From positions 1-34,544 of the forward strand of contig NZ_DAHUXJ010000037.1 of the NCBI RefSeq assembly GCF_027307225.1: 34,544 bases of DNA, given 5' to 3'. The stretch is from Bradyrhizobium sp. (GTDB taxonomy: Bacteria > Pseudomonadota > Alphaproteobacteria > Rhizobiales > Xanthobacteraceae). Made by a program: the position numbers and the translations under genes. Shown here piece by piece: positions 1-9,449 of the stretch; the stretch's first letter is position 1; every line of letters starts with the position of its first letter. A model generated the notes under the pieces. The model did not search any database. It was not told where the DNA came from and was given only the letters and a program-made list of their open reading frames with translations.

Positions 1-233
1 TGATGCACCGCCGCCCCATCCCCGAGCTCCTCAAACCGCCGCCGCCGCGTGCCCCAGACCAGCCCGGATTTGAGTTCGGGCTGGCCGCAACACGCGCAGT
101 GCAGCGACGTCGAAGGTTCCGCGCAGCCGCTTTCCCTGCGCGCGCCGCCTGAAGCCGACATCGTGCCGGACGGTCGTGGGTCAAGCCCGCGCATGACGAG
201 AGAAGACGGAGGGGAAAACGAAGTGAACAAGCC
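1..233. other. Gene-free window edge
   Basis: I see no convincing gene in this stretch, which lies downstream of the hydroxyacid dehydrogenase gene. Short open frames here lack a ribosome site and a recognisable product. One perfect 8-bp inverted repeat (59-84) is listed separately. The 3' half is G/C rich and resembles the degenerate palindromic intergenic DNA of this group, but no clean repeat boundary is visible. Confidence 0.5.
59..84. repeat. 8-bp stem inverted repeat
   Basis: CCAGCCCG at 59-66 and CGGGCTGG at 77-84 pair perfectly around a 10-nt loop. It lies about 150 bases beyond the stop of the minus-strand dehydrogenase gene and could act as its transcript end. No T-tract follows on either strand, so intrinsic termination is not shown. 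Confidence 0.35.
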
Positions 234-1493
234 TCACGTCGCCCGGCGCACGTAGCCTGCATTGAGGTCCTGCACCGATTTCGCGCCGCATTGCTGCATG
301 GCGGCTTTGGTTTCGGTACGCACCAGTTCCAGCACCCGTTCGACGCCGGCCTGGCCGAAGGCGCCCAGCCCCCAGAGATAGGGACGCCCGATGCCGACCG
401 CCTGCGCGCCCATCGCCAGCGCCTTCACCACGTCGGTGCCGCGGCGGAAACCCGAGTCGACGACGACGGGTATGCGTCCCTTCACCACCGCGATGATCTC
501 GGGCAGCGCGTCAATGGTCGAACGGCCATTTTCCTCGCCACGACCGCCGTGGTTGGACACCAGAATGCCGTCCAGGCCGTTCTGCGCGGCAAGCTCCGCG
601 TCGCCGGGCGTGACGATACCCTTGAGGATGATCTTCATCCGGGTCACATCGCGCATCCGCTTGACCGTGTCCCAATCGAGATTGGAGGATTCGCCGCCGC
701 CCTTGATGCCGGAAAGATCGATACCGTCGTAATTGTGCCGGCGCAGCGCCCGATTGGCGAAGCTGGAGCGGTCGTGACAACCCGAGCATTCGCGAGTGTC
801 CGATTTTATCAGCCGGAATAGCGTTTCCTGGTTGCGGCCGGCGATACGATCGACCGTGACCGCAAGGACCGGGCAACCTGCCCCGTCGGCTCGCTTGATC
901 AGCGCCTTCGCCACTTCGAAGCTCGACGAAGCATAAAGCTGGAACCAGATCGGCGCGCCGCGCGCCTTGGTGACGTCGTCGACGGAGAAGTTGGAGGAGG
1001 TGGAAAGAATTTGCAGGTGGTTGCCGGCGCGCGCGGCACGCGCCACCGCGAGTTCACCGTCCGGGTGGAAGAACTGGTTGCCGCCGGTCGGACAGATGAA
1101 GATCGGCGAGTCGTATCTGGTGCCGAACACCTCGACGCTGAGATCGACCTTCGAAACATCGTGGAGACGATGCGGCATCAACTGGAATTTCTTGAAATCT
1201 TCGCGATTGGCGCGCAGCGTCACTTCGTCGTCGATGCCTGAGGCCATATAGCCGAAATGGGCCGGCGGCACGTTCTGGCGCGCGACCGCTTCGAAATCGA
1301 ATACGTTGATCGCCTCTTTCGGCGTCTTGATGGGGTCGGTGCTGCCGGGCGGCGCCCACATCATGGGGTCCGGAAGTTTTGATGGCGCTTCACGAGCGCG
1401 TGCGGCAAATCCGACCGATGCCAGCAGAGGCGAGGCTGCACAATATTGCAGAAAACGGCGGCGGCTGGTGGCGCGAATACCCTCTCGCAGCAT
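234..1493 (-). CDS. Tat-exported FMN-dependent alpha-hydroxyacid dehydrogenase with internal CXXCH
   Basis: A 419-residue member of the FMN-dependent alpha-hydroxyacid oxidase/dehydrogenase family (lactate dehydrogenase LldD, glycolate oxidase, flavocytochrome b2). The start at 1493 is chosen because a purine-rich AGGGGGA lies just upstream and it places a twin-arginine motif (SRRRFL, residues 10-15) at the N terminus, followed by a hydrophobic stretch and an AxA-type site near residue 33. Export to the periplasm as a folded flavoprotein is therefore likely. Family active-site residues are visible: Tyr82 in FGYMASG, QLY 185-187, Asp215, Lys291, and His315/Arg318 in SNHGGR. Residues 236-240 read CSGCH, a c-type haem attachment signature, in the variable segment between the Asp215 strand and the Lys291 strand. 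The substrate is unknown; 2-hydroxyacids such as lactate or glycolate are the family norm. It is transcribed divergently from tal-pgi and has no partner gene nearby. Confidence 0.88.
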   Translation of the reverse strand: MLREGIRATSRRRFLQYCAASPLLASVGFAARAREAPSKLPDPMMWAPPGSTDPIKTPKEAINVFDFEAVARQNVPPAHFGYMASGIDDEVTLRANREDFKKFQLMPHRLHDVSKVDLSVEVFGTRYDSPIFICPTGGNQFFHPDGELAVARAARAGNHLQILSTSSNFSVDDVTKARGAPIWFQLYASSSFEVAKALIKRADGAGCPVLAVTVDRIAGRNQETLFRLIKSDTRECSGCHDRSSFANRALRRHNYDGIDLSGIKGGGESSNLDWDTVKRMRDVTRMKIILKGIVTPGDAELAAQNGLDGILVSNHGGRGEENGRSTIDALPEIIAVVKGRIPVVVDSGFRRGTDVVKALAMGAQAVGIGRPYLWGLGAFGQAGVERVLELVRTETKAAMQQCGAKSVQDLNAGYVRRAT

Positions 1494-1702
1494 GTGGCAA
1501 TCCCCCTGCACTTGTTTTGTGGAGACACGATAACAGCGGCAAAGATCACCCGGAAGGCTCAAGCCCGGGCAAGCCAGACATGCAGAAGAAGCCATCCTCA
1601 AAGCGAAAAATTGATCGGGGATCACGGGTTGGAGCCGCATTCCCCGGGGGATCGATCTCGCCGCCGAGGCGTTATACCGGCAGGATACCCATAATCCCGT
1701 CA

Positions 1703-1780
1703 CTAGTGCGGCGAATTTGAAGTTTCTATCAGTTTCGCTGCGAGTTCGTTATAGGAACTTCAAATTCAAAGCCGCACTAG
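1703..1780. repeat. CTAG-bounded hairpin A (78 bp), left half of composite 1
   Basis: Left arm: a 10-nt outer stem CTAGTGCGGC (1703-1712) and a 17-nt inner stem (1713-1729). Loop: 1730-1750. Right arm: inner stem 1751-1767, an unpaired AAA (1768-1770), and outer stem GCCGCACTAG (1771-1780). The only imperfection besides the bulge is one T.G wobble in the inner stem. Its partner, hairpin B, begins after a 13-nt spacer. Confidence 0.9.
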
Positions 1781-1793
1781 AATCAGTAAGTTA

Positions 1794-1869
1794 CTAGAGC
1801 TCCTTTGATTCCGAAGTTCGCATCAGAGGCTGCCGCGACATCATGCGAACTTCGGAATCGGAGCTCTAG
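1794..1869. repeat. CTAG-bounded hairpin B (76 bp), right half of composite 1
   Basis: Left arm: outer stem CTAGAGCTCC (1794-1803), an unpaired TTT (1804-1806) and a 17-nt inner stem (1807-1823). Loop: 19 nt (1824-1842). Right arm: inner stem 1843-1859 and outer stem GGAGCTCTAG (1860-1869). All 27 pairs are perfect. The bulge is on the left arm, the mirror image of hairpin A, so the two bulges face each other across the spacer. Confidence 0.9.
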
Positions 1870-1961
1870 GCGGAGCCTAAGGATTGTTGGCAAGCGAGCG
1901 TCTCGCTAATCTTGCGGTCCTTCACCCAACCCCGATCCGCTCGAACCGAAAACAGGCCATC

Positions 1962-4808
1962 ATGAATCCAGTCAAAGCACTCGAAAACCACGGTCAGGCG
2001 GTCTGGCTGGATTTCCTGGCACGAGGCTTTGTCGCCAAGGGCGATCTGAAAAAGCTGATCGATATCGACGGCGTCAAGGGCGTCACCTCGAATCCCTCGA
2101 TTTTCGAGAAGGCGATCGGCAGTTCGGATGAATATGACGGCGCGATCGGTAACGCGCTGAAAAAGGGCGACCGCCCGATCGCGGACCTGTTCGAACATCT
2201 CGCGGTCGAGGATATCCAGCACGCCGCCGACGTGCTTCGCCCGGTCTATGACGAATTCAAAGGCAATGACGGCTTCGTCAGCCTCGAGGTGTCGCCCTAT
2301 CTCGCGACGGACACCAAGGGCACGATCACCGAAGCGATGCGGCTCTGGAAGGACGTTCACCGCAGGAATCTGATGGTGAAGGTACCGGGGACACCGGAAG
2401 GCCTGCCAGCGATCGAAAAGCTCACGGGCAAGGGTCTCAACATCAACATCACGCTGTTGTTCTCGCGAAAAGTCTATATCGAGGTCGCCAGGGCCTATAT
2501 CGCGGGCCTGGAAAAGCTCGTCGCCGATGGCGGCGACCCCTCCCACATCGCAAGCGTCGCCAGCTTCTTCGTGAGCCGCATCGACAGCGCGGTCGACAAG
2601 CAGCTCGATGAGAGGATCGCGCGCGCTAACGACCCGCAGGAGAAGGAGCGGCTCGCCGCTCTGAAGGGCAAGGTTGCGATCGCCAACGCCAAGCTTGCCT
2701 ATCAGGAGTACAAGGATCTGTTCTCCGGCGCGCGCTGGGAGAAGCTCGCCGCCAAAGGCGCCAAGCCGCAGCGGCTATTGTGGGCGTCCACCGGCACCAA
2801 GAACAAGGATTACAGCGATGTGCTCTATGTCGAGGAACTGATCGGAGCGAACACGGTCAATACCGTGCCGCCGGCGACGCTTGATGCTTTCCGCGACCAC
2901 GGCAAGCTGCGCGATAGTCTTGAAGAAAACGTCGACGACGCCAGGCGCGTGCTCGCCGAACTCGAGAAGTCCGGCATTTCGCTCGATGCGATTACCGAGG
3001 AATTGGTCAAGGACGGCGTCAAACTGTTTGCGGATGCCGCCGATAAGCTCTACGGCGCAGTCGCCCACAAGCGCGCCACTGTGCTCGGCTCCGCCATCGG
3101 GTCACAGAAGCTGGCGTTGAGCCCCGGTCTCGAAAAGGCGGTCGAAAAGAGCACCGAGGAATGGCGCGCCGCTGCCAAGATCCGAAAGCTTTGGCGCAAG
3201 GACAAGTCGGTCTGGACCAATGACGACGAGAACAAATGGTTGGGCTGGCTCGACAGCCCGGCCAGGACCGATATCGCCGACTACCAGGATTACGCAACCC
3301 GCGTGAAGGGACAGAATTTCTCCGACGCGGTCGTGCTCGGCATGGGCGGATCGAGCCTCGGACCGGAAGTGCTGGCCGAAACATTCCCGAAGAAGTCTGG
3401 TTTCCCCAAACTGCACGTGCTCGATTCCACCGATCCGGCGCAGGTTCGGGCGATGGAAAACAAGGTCGATCTCAAGCGGACGGTGTTCATCGTCTCCAGC
3501 AAGTCCGGCGGCACGACCGAACCGAACGTGATGAAGGATTACTTTTTCGCGCGGGTCGCAAAAGCAATCGGCACTGAGGCGGCCGGACATCGCTTCATCG
3601 CAGTCACCGATCCCGGCTCATCGCTGGAGAAGGTCGCCCAGAAACAAGGTTTTGCGCGCATTTTCCACGGCGAGCCGAGGATTGGCGGCCGTTATTCGGT
3701 GCTGTCGCCGTTCGGCCTCGTGCCGGCCGCGACCGCCGGCATCGATGTGAAGAGCCTTATTCACCACACGCTCGCCATGGTTCGCTCCTGCGGCGCGGAT
3801 GTGCCGCCGCATGAAAATCCCGGCGTTCAGCTTGGGCTTGCGATGGGACTGGCCGGCCTCGAGGGCCACGACAAGGTGACGATCTTCCCGTCGAAGAAGA
3901 TCGCCGACTTCGGCGCCTGGGCAGAGCAGCTGATCGCCGAGTCGACCGGCAAGGAAGGCAAGGGCCTGGTCCCGGTCGAGGGCGAAACGATCGGCGAGGT
4001 CTCGGCTTACGGCAGTGACCGCTTCTTTATCGACCTGCGCACCGAAGGCGAAAACGACCAAGCGCATGACGCGGCGCTGAATGAGCTGGAGCAAGCCGGC
4101 CATCCCGTCGTTCGCATTGTCCTGAAATCGATCGAGCATATCGGGCAGGAATTTTATCGCTTCGAAATGGCGACGGCCGTGGCGGGCGCCATTCTCGGCA
4201 TTAATCCGTTCAATCAGCCGGACGTCGAAGCCGCCAAGGTCAAGACACGCGAGTTAACGGCGGCTTTCGAGAAATCAGGCAGGCTGCCCAAGGAAGAGCC
4301 CGTCGTCTCAACCGACGAGGCCGATCTCTATACCGATGAGGCCAACGCGGGCGAATTGCGCAAGGCCGGCGCCGACGGCACGCTCGAATCCTGGCTGAGA
4401 GCGCATTTCTCGCGCGTCCATGCCGAAGATTACGTCGCACTGCTCGCTTATATCGAGCGCAATGCGGAGCATATCGACACGTTGCAGGGCGCGCGGCTCG
4501 CCGTGCGCGACCAGCGCCATGTCGCGACCTGCGCGGAATTTGGCCCGCGCTTCCTGCATTCGACCGGCCAAGCCTACAAAGGCGGTCCGGACTCCGGCGT
4601 GTTCCTGCAGATCACCGCCGACGACGCCCGGGATTTGCCGGTGCCCGGCCAGAAGGCGAGCTTTGGCGTGATCAAGGCGGCGCAGGCGCGCGGCGATTTC
4701 GATGTGCTTACCGAACGCGGCCGGCGTTCACTTCGCGTACATCTGAAGGGCGATCTCGCAAGCGGCTTGAAGACGCTCGACGATGCGATCCGGCAAGCGC
4801 TGAACTAG
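1962..4808 (+). CDS. tal-pgi: Bifunctional transaldolase / glucose-6-phosphate isomerase
   Basis: A 948-residue fusion of two cytosolic sugar-phosphate enzymes. Residues 1 to about 360 are a transaldolase: the [13 protein letters not shown] signature lies near residue 40 and the Schiff-base lysine is Lys140 in VKVPGT. Residues from about 380 are a phosphoglucose isomerase, with [12 protein letters not shown] (about 460-471), [12 protein letters not shown] (about 511-522) and SVLSPFGL (about 579-586). The transaldolase half moves dihydroxyacetone units between sedoheptulose-7-phosphate and glyceraldehyde-3-phosphate. The isomerase half interconverts fructose-6- and glucose-6-phosphate, so the protein returns pentose-phosphate carbon to the substrate of Zwf, encoded two genes downstream. 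The start at 1962 is where family similarity begins; an upstream in-frame ATG at 1884 would add residues that look non-coding. It is the first gene of a six-gene operon, 16 bases before gnd. Confidence 0.95.
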   Translation: MNPVKALENHGQAVWLDFLARGFVAKGDLKKLIDIDGVKGVTSNPSIFEKAIGSSDEYDGAIGNALKKGDRPIADLFEHLAVEDIQHAADVLRPVYDEFKGNDGFVSLEVSPYLATDTKGTITEAMRLWKDVHRRNLMVKVPGTPEGLPAIEKLTGKGLNINITLLFSRKVYIEVARAYIAGLEKLVADGGDPSHIASVASFFVSRIDSAVDKQLDERIARANDPQEKERLAALKGKVAIANAKLAYQEYKDLFSGARWEKLAAKGAKPQRLLWASTGTKNKDYSDVLYVEELIGANTVNTVPPATLDAFRDHGKLRDSLEENVDDARRVLAELEKSGISLDAITEELVKDGVKLFADAADKLYGAVAHKRATVLGSAIGSQKLALSPGLEKAVEKSTEEWRAAAKIRKLWRKDKSVWTNDDENKWLGWLDSPARTDIADYQDYATRVKGQNFSDAVVLGMGGSSLGPEVLAETFPKKSGFPKLHVLDSTDPAQVRAMENKVDLKRTVFIVSSKSGGTTEPNVMKDYFFARVAKAIGTEAAGHRFIAVTDPGSSLEKVAQKQGFARIFHGEPRIGGRYSVLSPFGLVPAATAGIDVKSLIHHTLAMVRSCGADVPPHENPGVQLGLAMGLAGLEGHDKVTIFPSKKIADFGAWAEQLIAESTGKEGKGLVPVEGETIGEVSAYGSDRFFIDLRTEGENDQAHDAALNELEQAGHPVVRIVLKSIEHIGQEFYRFEMATAVAGAILGINPFNQPDVEAAKVKTRELTAAFEKSGRLPKEEPVVSTDEADLYTDEANAGELRKAGADGTLESWLRAHFSRVHAEDYVALLAYIERNAEHIDTLQGARLAVRDQRHVATCAEFGPRFLHSTGQAYKGGPDSGVFLQITADDARDLPVPGQKASFGVIKAAQARGDFDVLTERGRRSLRVHLKGDLASGLKTLDDAIRQALN

Positions 4809-4824
4809 GTTAGAGGACTACACA

Positions 4825-5847
4825 ATGCAACTTGGTATGATCGGCCTGGGGCGAATGGGCGGCAACATCGTTCGCCGCCTGATGCGTCACGGGCATTCGG
4901 CCGTGGTCTATGACAAGGACGCGAAAGCTGTAGCTGAGCTCGCCAATGAAGGCGCCGCAGGCTCCGGCACGCTCGAGGAATTCGTCGGCAAGCTGGAAAA
5001 ACCGCGCGCCGCCTGGATCATGCTGCCGGCCGGCCATATCACCGAAACAACGATCGAGGCGCTCTCCAGGCTGATGCAGCCGGGCGACGTCATCATCGAT
5101 GGCGGCAACACGTTCTGGCAGGACGACGTCCGCCGCGGCAAGAAGCTGAAAGAGCGCGGCATCCATTACATGGATGTCGGCACCTCCGGCGGCGTCTGGG
5201 GGATCGAACGCGGTTACTGCATGATGATCGGCGGCGGCAAGCAGGAGGTCGAGCGTCTCGATCCGATCTTCAAGACCCTCGCGCCGGGCCTCGGCGACAT
5301 CCCGCGCACCGAGGGACGGCAGGGGCGCGATCCGCGGGTCGAACAAGGCTATCTGCATGCCGGCCCCGTCGGCGCCGGACATTTCGTCAAGATGGTCCAT
5401 AACGGCATCGAATATGGCCTGATGCAGGCCTACGCTGAAGGCTTTGACATCCTGAAGAACGCCAATATCGAAGCGCTGCCGCAGGACCACCGCTTCGAAC
5501 TCGACATTGCCGACGTTGCGGAAGTCTGGCGGCGGGGCAGTGTCATCCCTTCCTGGCTGCTCGACCTCACGGCCTCGGCGCTGGCGAAGAATCCGGCACT
5601 ACAGAATTACTCTGGTTTTGTCGAGGATTCCGGCGAAGGCCGCTGGACAGTGAATGCCGCGATCGACGAGGCCGTACCGGCCGAGGTCCTGACCGCGGCG
5701 TTGTTTGCACGTTTTCGTTCCCGCCAGGAACATACGTTCGCCGAAAAAATTCTCTCTGCAATGCGCCAGGGTTTCGGCGGTCACAAAGAAGGACACGCCG
5801 AGCCGGCGCAAGGGGCGTCCAACCCATCAAAGGCGAGTCATTCGTGA
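4825..5847 (+). CDS. gnd: 6-phosphogluconate dehydrogenase, decarboxylating (short form)
   Basis: 340 residues, matching the short form of 6-phosphogluconate dehydrogenase, which oxidatively decarboxylates 6-phosphogluconate to ribulose-5-phosphate. The N-terminal Rossmann motif is GLGRMG. The second strand ends in an acidic VYDKD where NADP-binding enzymes usually carry Asn-Arg, so NAD use is inferred. The substrate-binding IDGGNT lies near residue 92. Lys189 and Asn193, in [14 protein letters not shown], are the expected catalytic residues. A purine-rich site (TTAGAGGA) precedes the ATG. Its stop overlaps the GTG start of zwf (GTGA at 5844-5847), indicating translational coupling. Confidence 0.95.
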   Translation: MQLGMIGLGRMGGNIVRRLMRHGHSAVVYDKDAKAVAELANEGAAGSGTLEEFVGKLEKPRAAWIMLPAGHITETTIEALSRLMQPGDVIIDGGNTFWQDDVRRGKKLKERGIHYMDVGTSGGVWGIERGYCMMIGGGKQEVERLDPIFKTLAPGLGDIPRTEGRQGRDPRVEQGYLHAGPVGAGHFVKMVHNGIEYGLMQAYAEGFDILKNANIEALPQDHRFELDIADVAEVWRRGSVIPSWLLDLTASALAKNPALQNYSGFVEDSGEGRWTVNAAIDEAVPAEVLTAALFARFRSRQEHTFAEKILSAMRQGFGGHKEGHAEPAQGASNPSKASHS

Positions 5848-7355
5848 CAGAGCCATCTACAAAGAAGCAAAAGCCCGACCCCTGCTCGTTCGTCATCTTC
5901 GGCGCCACCGGCGATCTGACTCATCGCCTCGTGATCCCTGCGCTCTACAATCTGGCGGCCGGCGACCTGCTGCCGGAGAAATTCTGCGTGGTCGGCATTG
6001 CCCGCAAGGGCATGTCGAGCGACGAGATGCGCGACAGCCTGATGAAAGGCCTGAAGCAGTACAAGACCCGTCCCATCGACGACGCAGTCGCCAAGCGGCT
6101 GCTGGAATGCGTGACCTGCATCGAGGCCGATCCGAAAGATCCCGGTTCTTTCGACGGCATGCGCGAACGGCTCGAGAAGCTGGAATCAAACCGCGCCACC
6201 GGCGGCAATCGCCTGTTTTATCTCGCCACGCCTCCGGTCGCTTTTGCGCCGATCGCCAAGCAGCTCGGCCGCGCCGGCATGCTGAAGGAAGATGGCGCCT
6301 GGCGGCGGCTCGTGGTCGAAAAGCCGTTCGGCACCGACCTCGCCTCCGCCAAGATGCTGAACGGCGAACTGCTCAAGATCATGGACGAGCATCAGATCTA
6401 CCGGATCGATCATTACCTCGGCAAGGAAACCGTTCAGAACATCCTGGTGCTGCGCTTTGCCAACGGCATGTTCGAACCGATCTGGAATCGCGATCATATC
6501 GATCACGTGCAGATCACGGTCGACGAGAAGATCGGCGTCGGCCATCGCGGCAACTTCTACGATTCGACCGGCGCGCTGCGCGACATGGTGCCGAACCACC
6601 TGTTTCAATTGCTGTCGCTGGTCGCGATGGAGCCGCCGGCGAAATTCAACGCCCAAGCGGTGCGCTCGGAAAAGGCCGAGGTGCTGGCAGCGATCCAGAC
6701 CCAGAACGAAGCGGAAGCGCTGAAGAATTCGGTGCGCGGCCAGTACCAAGCCGGCAAGAGCGGCGATGCGGAGATCGGTGACTACCGCAAGACCGAAGAG
6801 GTCAAGCCCGACAGCACCACCGAAACCTACGCCGCGCTGAAACTGACCATCGACAATTGGCGCTGGGCCGGCGTGCCGTTCTACCTGCGTACCGGCAAGG
6901 CACTTGGTATCAAGCGCACGGAAGTCGCGATCAAGTTCAAGCAGGCGCCGTTTGCGATGTTCCGCGACACGCCGGTGGACCGGCTGTCGCAGAACTACCT
7001 CGTCATCGCCATTGAACCGACCGAAGGCATTACGCTTCAGTTCAACACCAAGGTGCCGGGCCCTGTGATCAATATCGACGGCGTCGAAATGAAGTTCCGC
7101 TACAAGGACTATTTTCAGGCGGAGCCGACCACCGGTTATGAAACGCTGATCTACGATTGCATGATCGGCGACAACATCCTGTTTCAGCGCGCCGACAGCG
7201 TCGAGGCCGGCTGGCAGGCGGTTCAGCCGTTTCTCGATGCCTGGAAGAAAGCAGGCAGCAAAGGGCTCGAGCCTTACAAAGCCGGCAGCGAAGGTCCGGA
7301 CGCCGCGAATGAACTGCTCAAGCGCGACGGCCGCATCTGGCGCAAGCTCGGTTAG
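5844..7355 (+). CDS. zwf: Glucose-6-phosphate 1-dehydrogenase
   Basis: 503 residues, full length for the family. It oxidises glucose-6-phosphate to 6-phosphogluconolactone and supplies NADPH. The coenzyme-binding motif [10 protein letters not shown] lies at about 19-28, EKPFG at 159-163, and the active-site signature RIDHYLGKE at 187-195 contains the catalytic His and Lys. The start is a GTG overlapping the gnd stop. Five bases separate its stop from the lactonase start, so product and next enzyme are made together. Confidence 0.96.
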   Translation: MTEPSTKKQKPDPCSFVIFGATGDLTHRLVIPALYNLAAGDLLPEKFCVVGIARKGMSSDEMRDSLMKGLKQYKTRPIDDAVAKRLLECVTCIEADPKDPGSFDGMRERLEKLESNRATGGNRLFYLATPPVAFAPIAKQLGRAGMLKEDGAWRRLVVEKPFGTDLASAKMLNGELLKIMDEHQIYRIDHYLGKETVQNILVLRFANGMFEPIWNRDHIDHVQITVDEKIGVGHRGNFYDSTGALRDMVPNHLFQLLSLVAMEPPAKFNAQAVRSEKAEVLAAIQTQNEAEALKNSVRGQYQAGKSGDAEIGDYRKTEEVKPDSTTETYAALKLTIDNWRWAGVPFYLRTGKALGIKRTEVAIKFKQAPFAMFRDTPVDRLSQNYLVIAIEPTEGITLQFNTKVPGPVINIDGVEMKFRYKDYFQAEPTTGYETLIYDCMIGDNILFQRADSVEAGWQAVQPFLDAWKKAGSKGLEPYKAGSEGPDAANELLKRDGRIWRKLG

Positions 7356-7360
7356 GGCCG

Positions 7361-8077
7361 ATGGCGAAATATTTTCACGTCGCCGATTCAACTGCGCTCG
7401 CGATCACAGCGGCTGAGCGCATGCTCACACTGATCCGGGCCAATCCAGGCCGTATCGCGATTTGCCTGACCGGCGGATCGAGTCCGAAGCAACTCTATCA
7501 GTTGCTAGCGACTGACGCTTACGCAAGGCGGATTCCATGGGATCGCACCCACTGGTTCATCGGCGACGAGCGTTTTGTGCCGCCTTCCGATTCGCGGAAC
7601 AACATGGCCACGGCGCGCGGTATCTTTCTCGACCGTCTCGCGCCCAAAGACCACATTCACCCAATCCCGACGGATGCCGCCGATCCGGACGAAGCCGCAA
7701 GGCGCTATGAGCGCGAACTGCAAGCCTTCTACGGCTCTGGCGATTTCGATCCCGCGCGGCCGCTGTTCGACTTCGTGCTGATGGGCGTCGGCCCCGACGG
7801 CCACACGGCCTCGCTGTTTCCCGGCTATCCGGCGCTCGACGAGACCAGGCGCTGGGTCGTCGGCGTGCCGGAGGCGCATGTCGAGCCGTTTGTGCCGCGG
7901 GTAACCCTCACTCTGCCCGCGCTCGCGTCCTGCCGCGAGATGCTGTTCGAGGTCGCAGGAAAAGAAAAGCATGCGATACTCACCCGGCTTTCGGAAAATG
8001 AAGGCCTGCCAGCCAACCGGGCGCGATCGATCGGCGAGACCGTGTTGCTGGTGGATCAAGCCGCGATGGGAGAGTAA
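7361..8077 (+). CDS. pgl: 6-phosphogluconolactonase
   Basis: 238 residues, DevB/Pgl type. It hydrolyses 6-phosphogluconolactone to 6-phosphogluconate. Family motifs visible are LTGGSSPKQLY near residue 34, IGDERFVP near 67 and MGVGPDGHTASLFPG near 147. It sits between zwf and gntK with 5-base gaps on both sides, as expected for the second step of the oxidative pentose phosphate pathway. Confidence 0.94.
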   Translation: MAKYFHVADSTALAITAAERMLTLIRANPGRIAICLTGGSSPKQLYQLLATDAYARRIPWDRTHWFIGDERFVPPSDSRNNMATARGIFLDRLAPKDHIHPIPTDAADPDEAARRYERELQAFYGSGDFDPARPLFDFVLMGVGPDGHTASLFPGYPALDETRRWVVGVPEAHVEPFVPRVTLTLPALASCREMLFEVAGKEKHAILTRLSENEGLPANRARSIGETVLLVDQAAMGE

Positions 8078-8082
8078 CCCGC

Positions 8083-8625
8083 TTGAACGACGGATCGAAC
8101 ATTTCGCCTTGCGCGCTGATCGTGATGGGCGTGTCGGGTTCCGGCAAAAGCACGGTTGCATCGCGTCTCGCCGAGCGCCTGGGCTGGACCTTCGAGGATG
8201 GCGACCGTTTTCACCCCGCGAGCAACGTCGCCAAGATGAGCGCCGGTCATCCGCTTAACGATGAAGACCGCTGGCCGTGGCTGCAGGCGATAGCCGACGA
8301 AATCGGGCGCGTCTGCGATTCCGGCGGACACGTCGTGATCGCCTGCTCCGCGCTGAAGCGCACCTACCGCGACGTGTTGATGCGCGGTCGAAACGACGTG
8401 CGATTCGTCTTCCTCGACGGCAACAGGGCCCTGATCGCCGAGCGTATGGCCGCCCGCAAGGACCATTTCATGCCGCCGGGGTTACTCGACAGCCAGTTCA
8501 AGACGCTCGAGCGACCGCAAGCCGACGAGCGTGCGATCACGGTCTCGATCGATACGCCGGTCGAGACCATCGTCAACAACATCGTCGCTCAAATGACCGG
8601 CGAAGCCAGGACCAGACGCCCATGA
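8083..8625 (+). CDS. gntK: Gluconokinase
   Basis: 180 residues, GntK family of P-loop kinases. It phosphorylates gluconate to 6-phosphogluconate, feeding external gluconate into the product pool of Pgl and the substrate pool of Gnd. The P-loop GVSGSGKST is at residues 16-24, and the DGDRFHP segment that follows is typical of gluconokinases. The start is a TTG at 8083 preceded by GGGAGAG; the next in-frame ATG would cut into the strand leading to the P-loop. The stop overlaps the next start (ATGA at 8622-8625). Confidence 0.93.
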   Translation: MNDGSNISPCALIVMGVSGSGKSTVASRLAERLGWTFEDGDRFHPASNVAKMSAGHPLNDEDRWPWLQAIADEIGRVCDSGGHVVIACSALKRTYRDVLMRGRNDVRFVFLDGNRALIAERMAARKDHFMPPGLLDSQFKTLERPQADERAITVSIDTPVETIVNNIVAQMTGEARTRRP

Positions 8626-9434
8626 CCCGCATCGCGCTCGTTGTCTCTGACGTCGACGGCACGCTCCTGACCAAGGATAAGCTCCTGACCGATCGCGCCA
8701 TCAGCGCCGCGCAAAAGCTTCACCAGGCTGGCATCGGCTTCACGATCACCTCGAGCCGTCCGACCATCGGCATGCGCTTTCTGATCGAGCCTCTCGGCAT
8801 CGCCCTTCCGATCGGCGCCTTCAATGGCAGTTGTATCGTCGATCCCGCGCTGAAGCCGGTCGAGCAACATTTGATTCCCGAGGCCGCGGTGCGGCGTGCG
8901 CTCGAGGTGCTCGGCCAATTCGACGCCGATATCTGGCTTTTCACCGGCGATCTCTGGCTGGTTACCAATAGCAAGGGCCCCTATGTCGCGCACGAAGGGC
9001 GGACCATCCGCGCGGACCCGACGGTTGTCCCCGACTTCGCACCCTACCTTTCGAAGGCCTGCAAGATCGTCGGCTCGAGCAACGACGCGGCTGGCCTGCA
9101 ACGCTGCGAGACTGCGATGCAGGAGGCGCTCGGCGCGCAGGCCACGGCCGTGCGCTCGCAAAGCTACTACCTCGACGTCACCCCGCCCGGCGTCAACAAA
9201 GGTACGTTCGTGCAGACGATCGCCCGACGCCTCGGCATTTCAACCGACGTCATCGCCACCATCGGCGACATGCAGAACGATCTCCCGATGTTTCGCGTCA
9301 GCGGGACTTCGTTTGCCATGGGCAATGCAACCGATGAGGTGAAGCGGCAGGCGACGCACGTCACCGCCTCGAACGAAGAGGACGGCTTTGCCAAAGCGAT
9401 GGAGACGGTTCTGAGAGAGAACGGAAGGCATTGA
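8622..9434 (+). CDS. Cof-type HAD-superfamily sugar-phosphatase-like hydrolase
   Basis: 270 residues. HAD motif I is SDVDGTLL, with nucleophile Asp10 and acid/base Asp12. Motif II is TSSRP near residue 46, motif III the lysine in VNKGTF, and motif IV GDMQNDLPMF. The large cap inserted between motifs II and III is typical of Cof-type phosphatases acting on small phosphorylated metabolites. The substrate cannot be read from sequence. Its position as last gene of a pentose-phosphate/gluconate operon, translationally coupled to gntK, suggests a sugar-phosphate or a damaged intermediate, which is inference only. Its stop codon forms one arm of a palindrome shared with the convergent gene. Confidence 0.85.
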   Translation: MTRIALVVSDVDGTLLTKDKLLTDRAISAAQKLHQAGIGFTITSSRPTIGMRFLIEPLGIALPIGAFNGSCIVDPALKPVEQHLIPEAAVRRALEVLGQFDADIWLFTGDLWLVTNSKGPYVAHEGRTIRADPTVVPDFAPYLSKACKIVGSSNDAAGLQRCETAMQEALGAQATAVRSQSYYLDVTPPGVNKGTFVQTIARRLGISTDVIATIGDMQNDLPMFRVSGTSFAMGNATDEVKRQATHVTASNEEDGFAKAMETVLRENGRH

Positions 9435-9449
9435 CGCCCGGCGGCGTCA
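9432..9449. terminator. Palindrome built from the two convergent stop codons
   Basis: TGACGCC (9432-9438), the 4-nt loop CGGC and GGCGTCA (9443-9449) form a perfect 7-bp stem. The TGA stop of the plus-strand phosphatase gene is the first three bases. The TCA at the other end is the stop of the minus-strand GH15 gene. A bidirectional transcript end is plausible from position and symmetry, but there is no T-tract on either side. Confidence 0.45.

Larger units (their letters stand above)
1494..1961. other. Divergent intergenic region carrying two large hairpins
   Basis: This gap of 468 bases lies between the start codons of the minus-strand dehydrogenase and the plus-strand tal-pgi gene, so promoters for both should lie here. 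I could not assign either with confidence. The central part holds a 167-bp double-hairpin composite (1703-1869). Because both neighbouring genes start at this gap, the hairpins cannot be ordinary terminators of either one. Confidence 0.6.

Noticed and set aside
1751..1780. GGAAC within hairpin A as an EcfG promoter for tal-pgi
   Set aside because: The bases 16-17 positions later are CACT and ACTA and do not match the -10 box.
1703..1869. CTAG-bounded hairpins interpreted as MITEs with CTAG target duplications
   Set aside because: The ten bases beside CTAG differ between hairpins but always pair with the opposite arm. A MITE with target duplications would instead have constant terminal repeats.
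1703..1869. Composite 1 interpreted as an intrinsic terminator
   Set aside because: It lies between two gene starts transcribed away from each other and has no U-tract after either hairpin.
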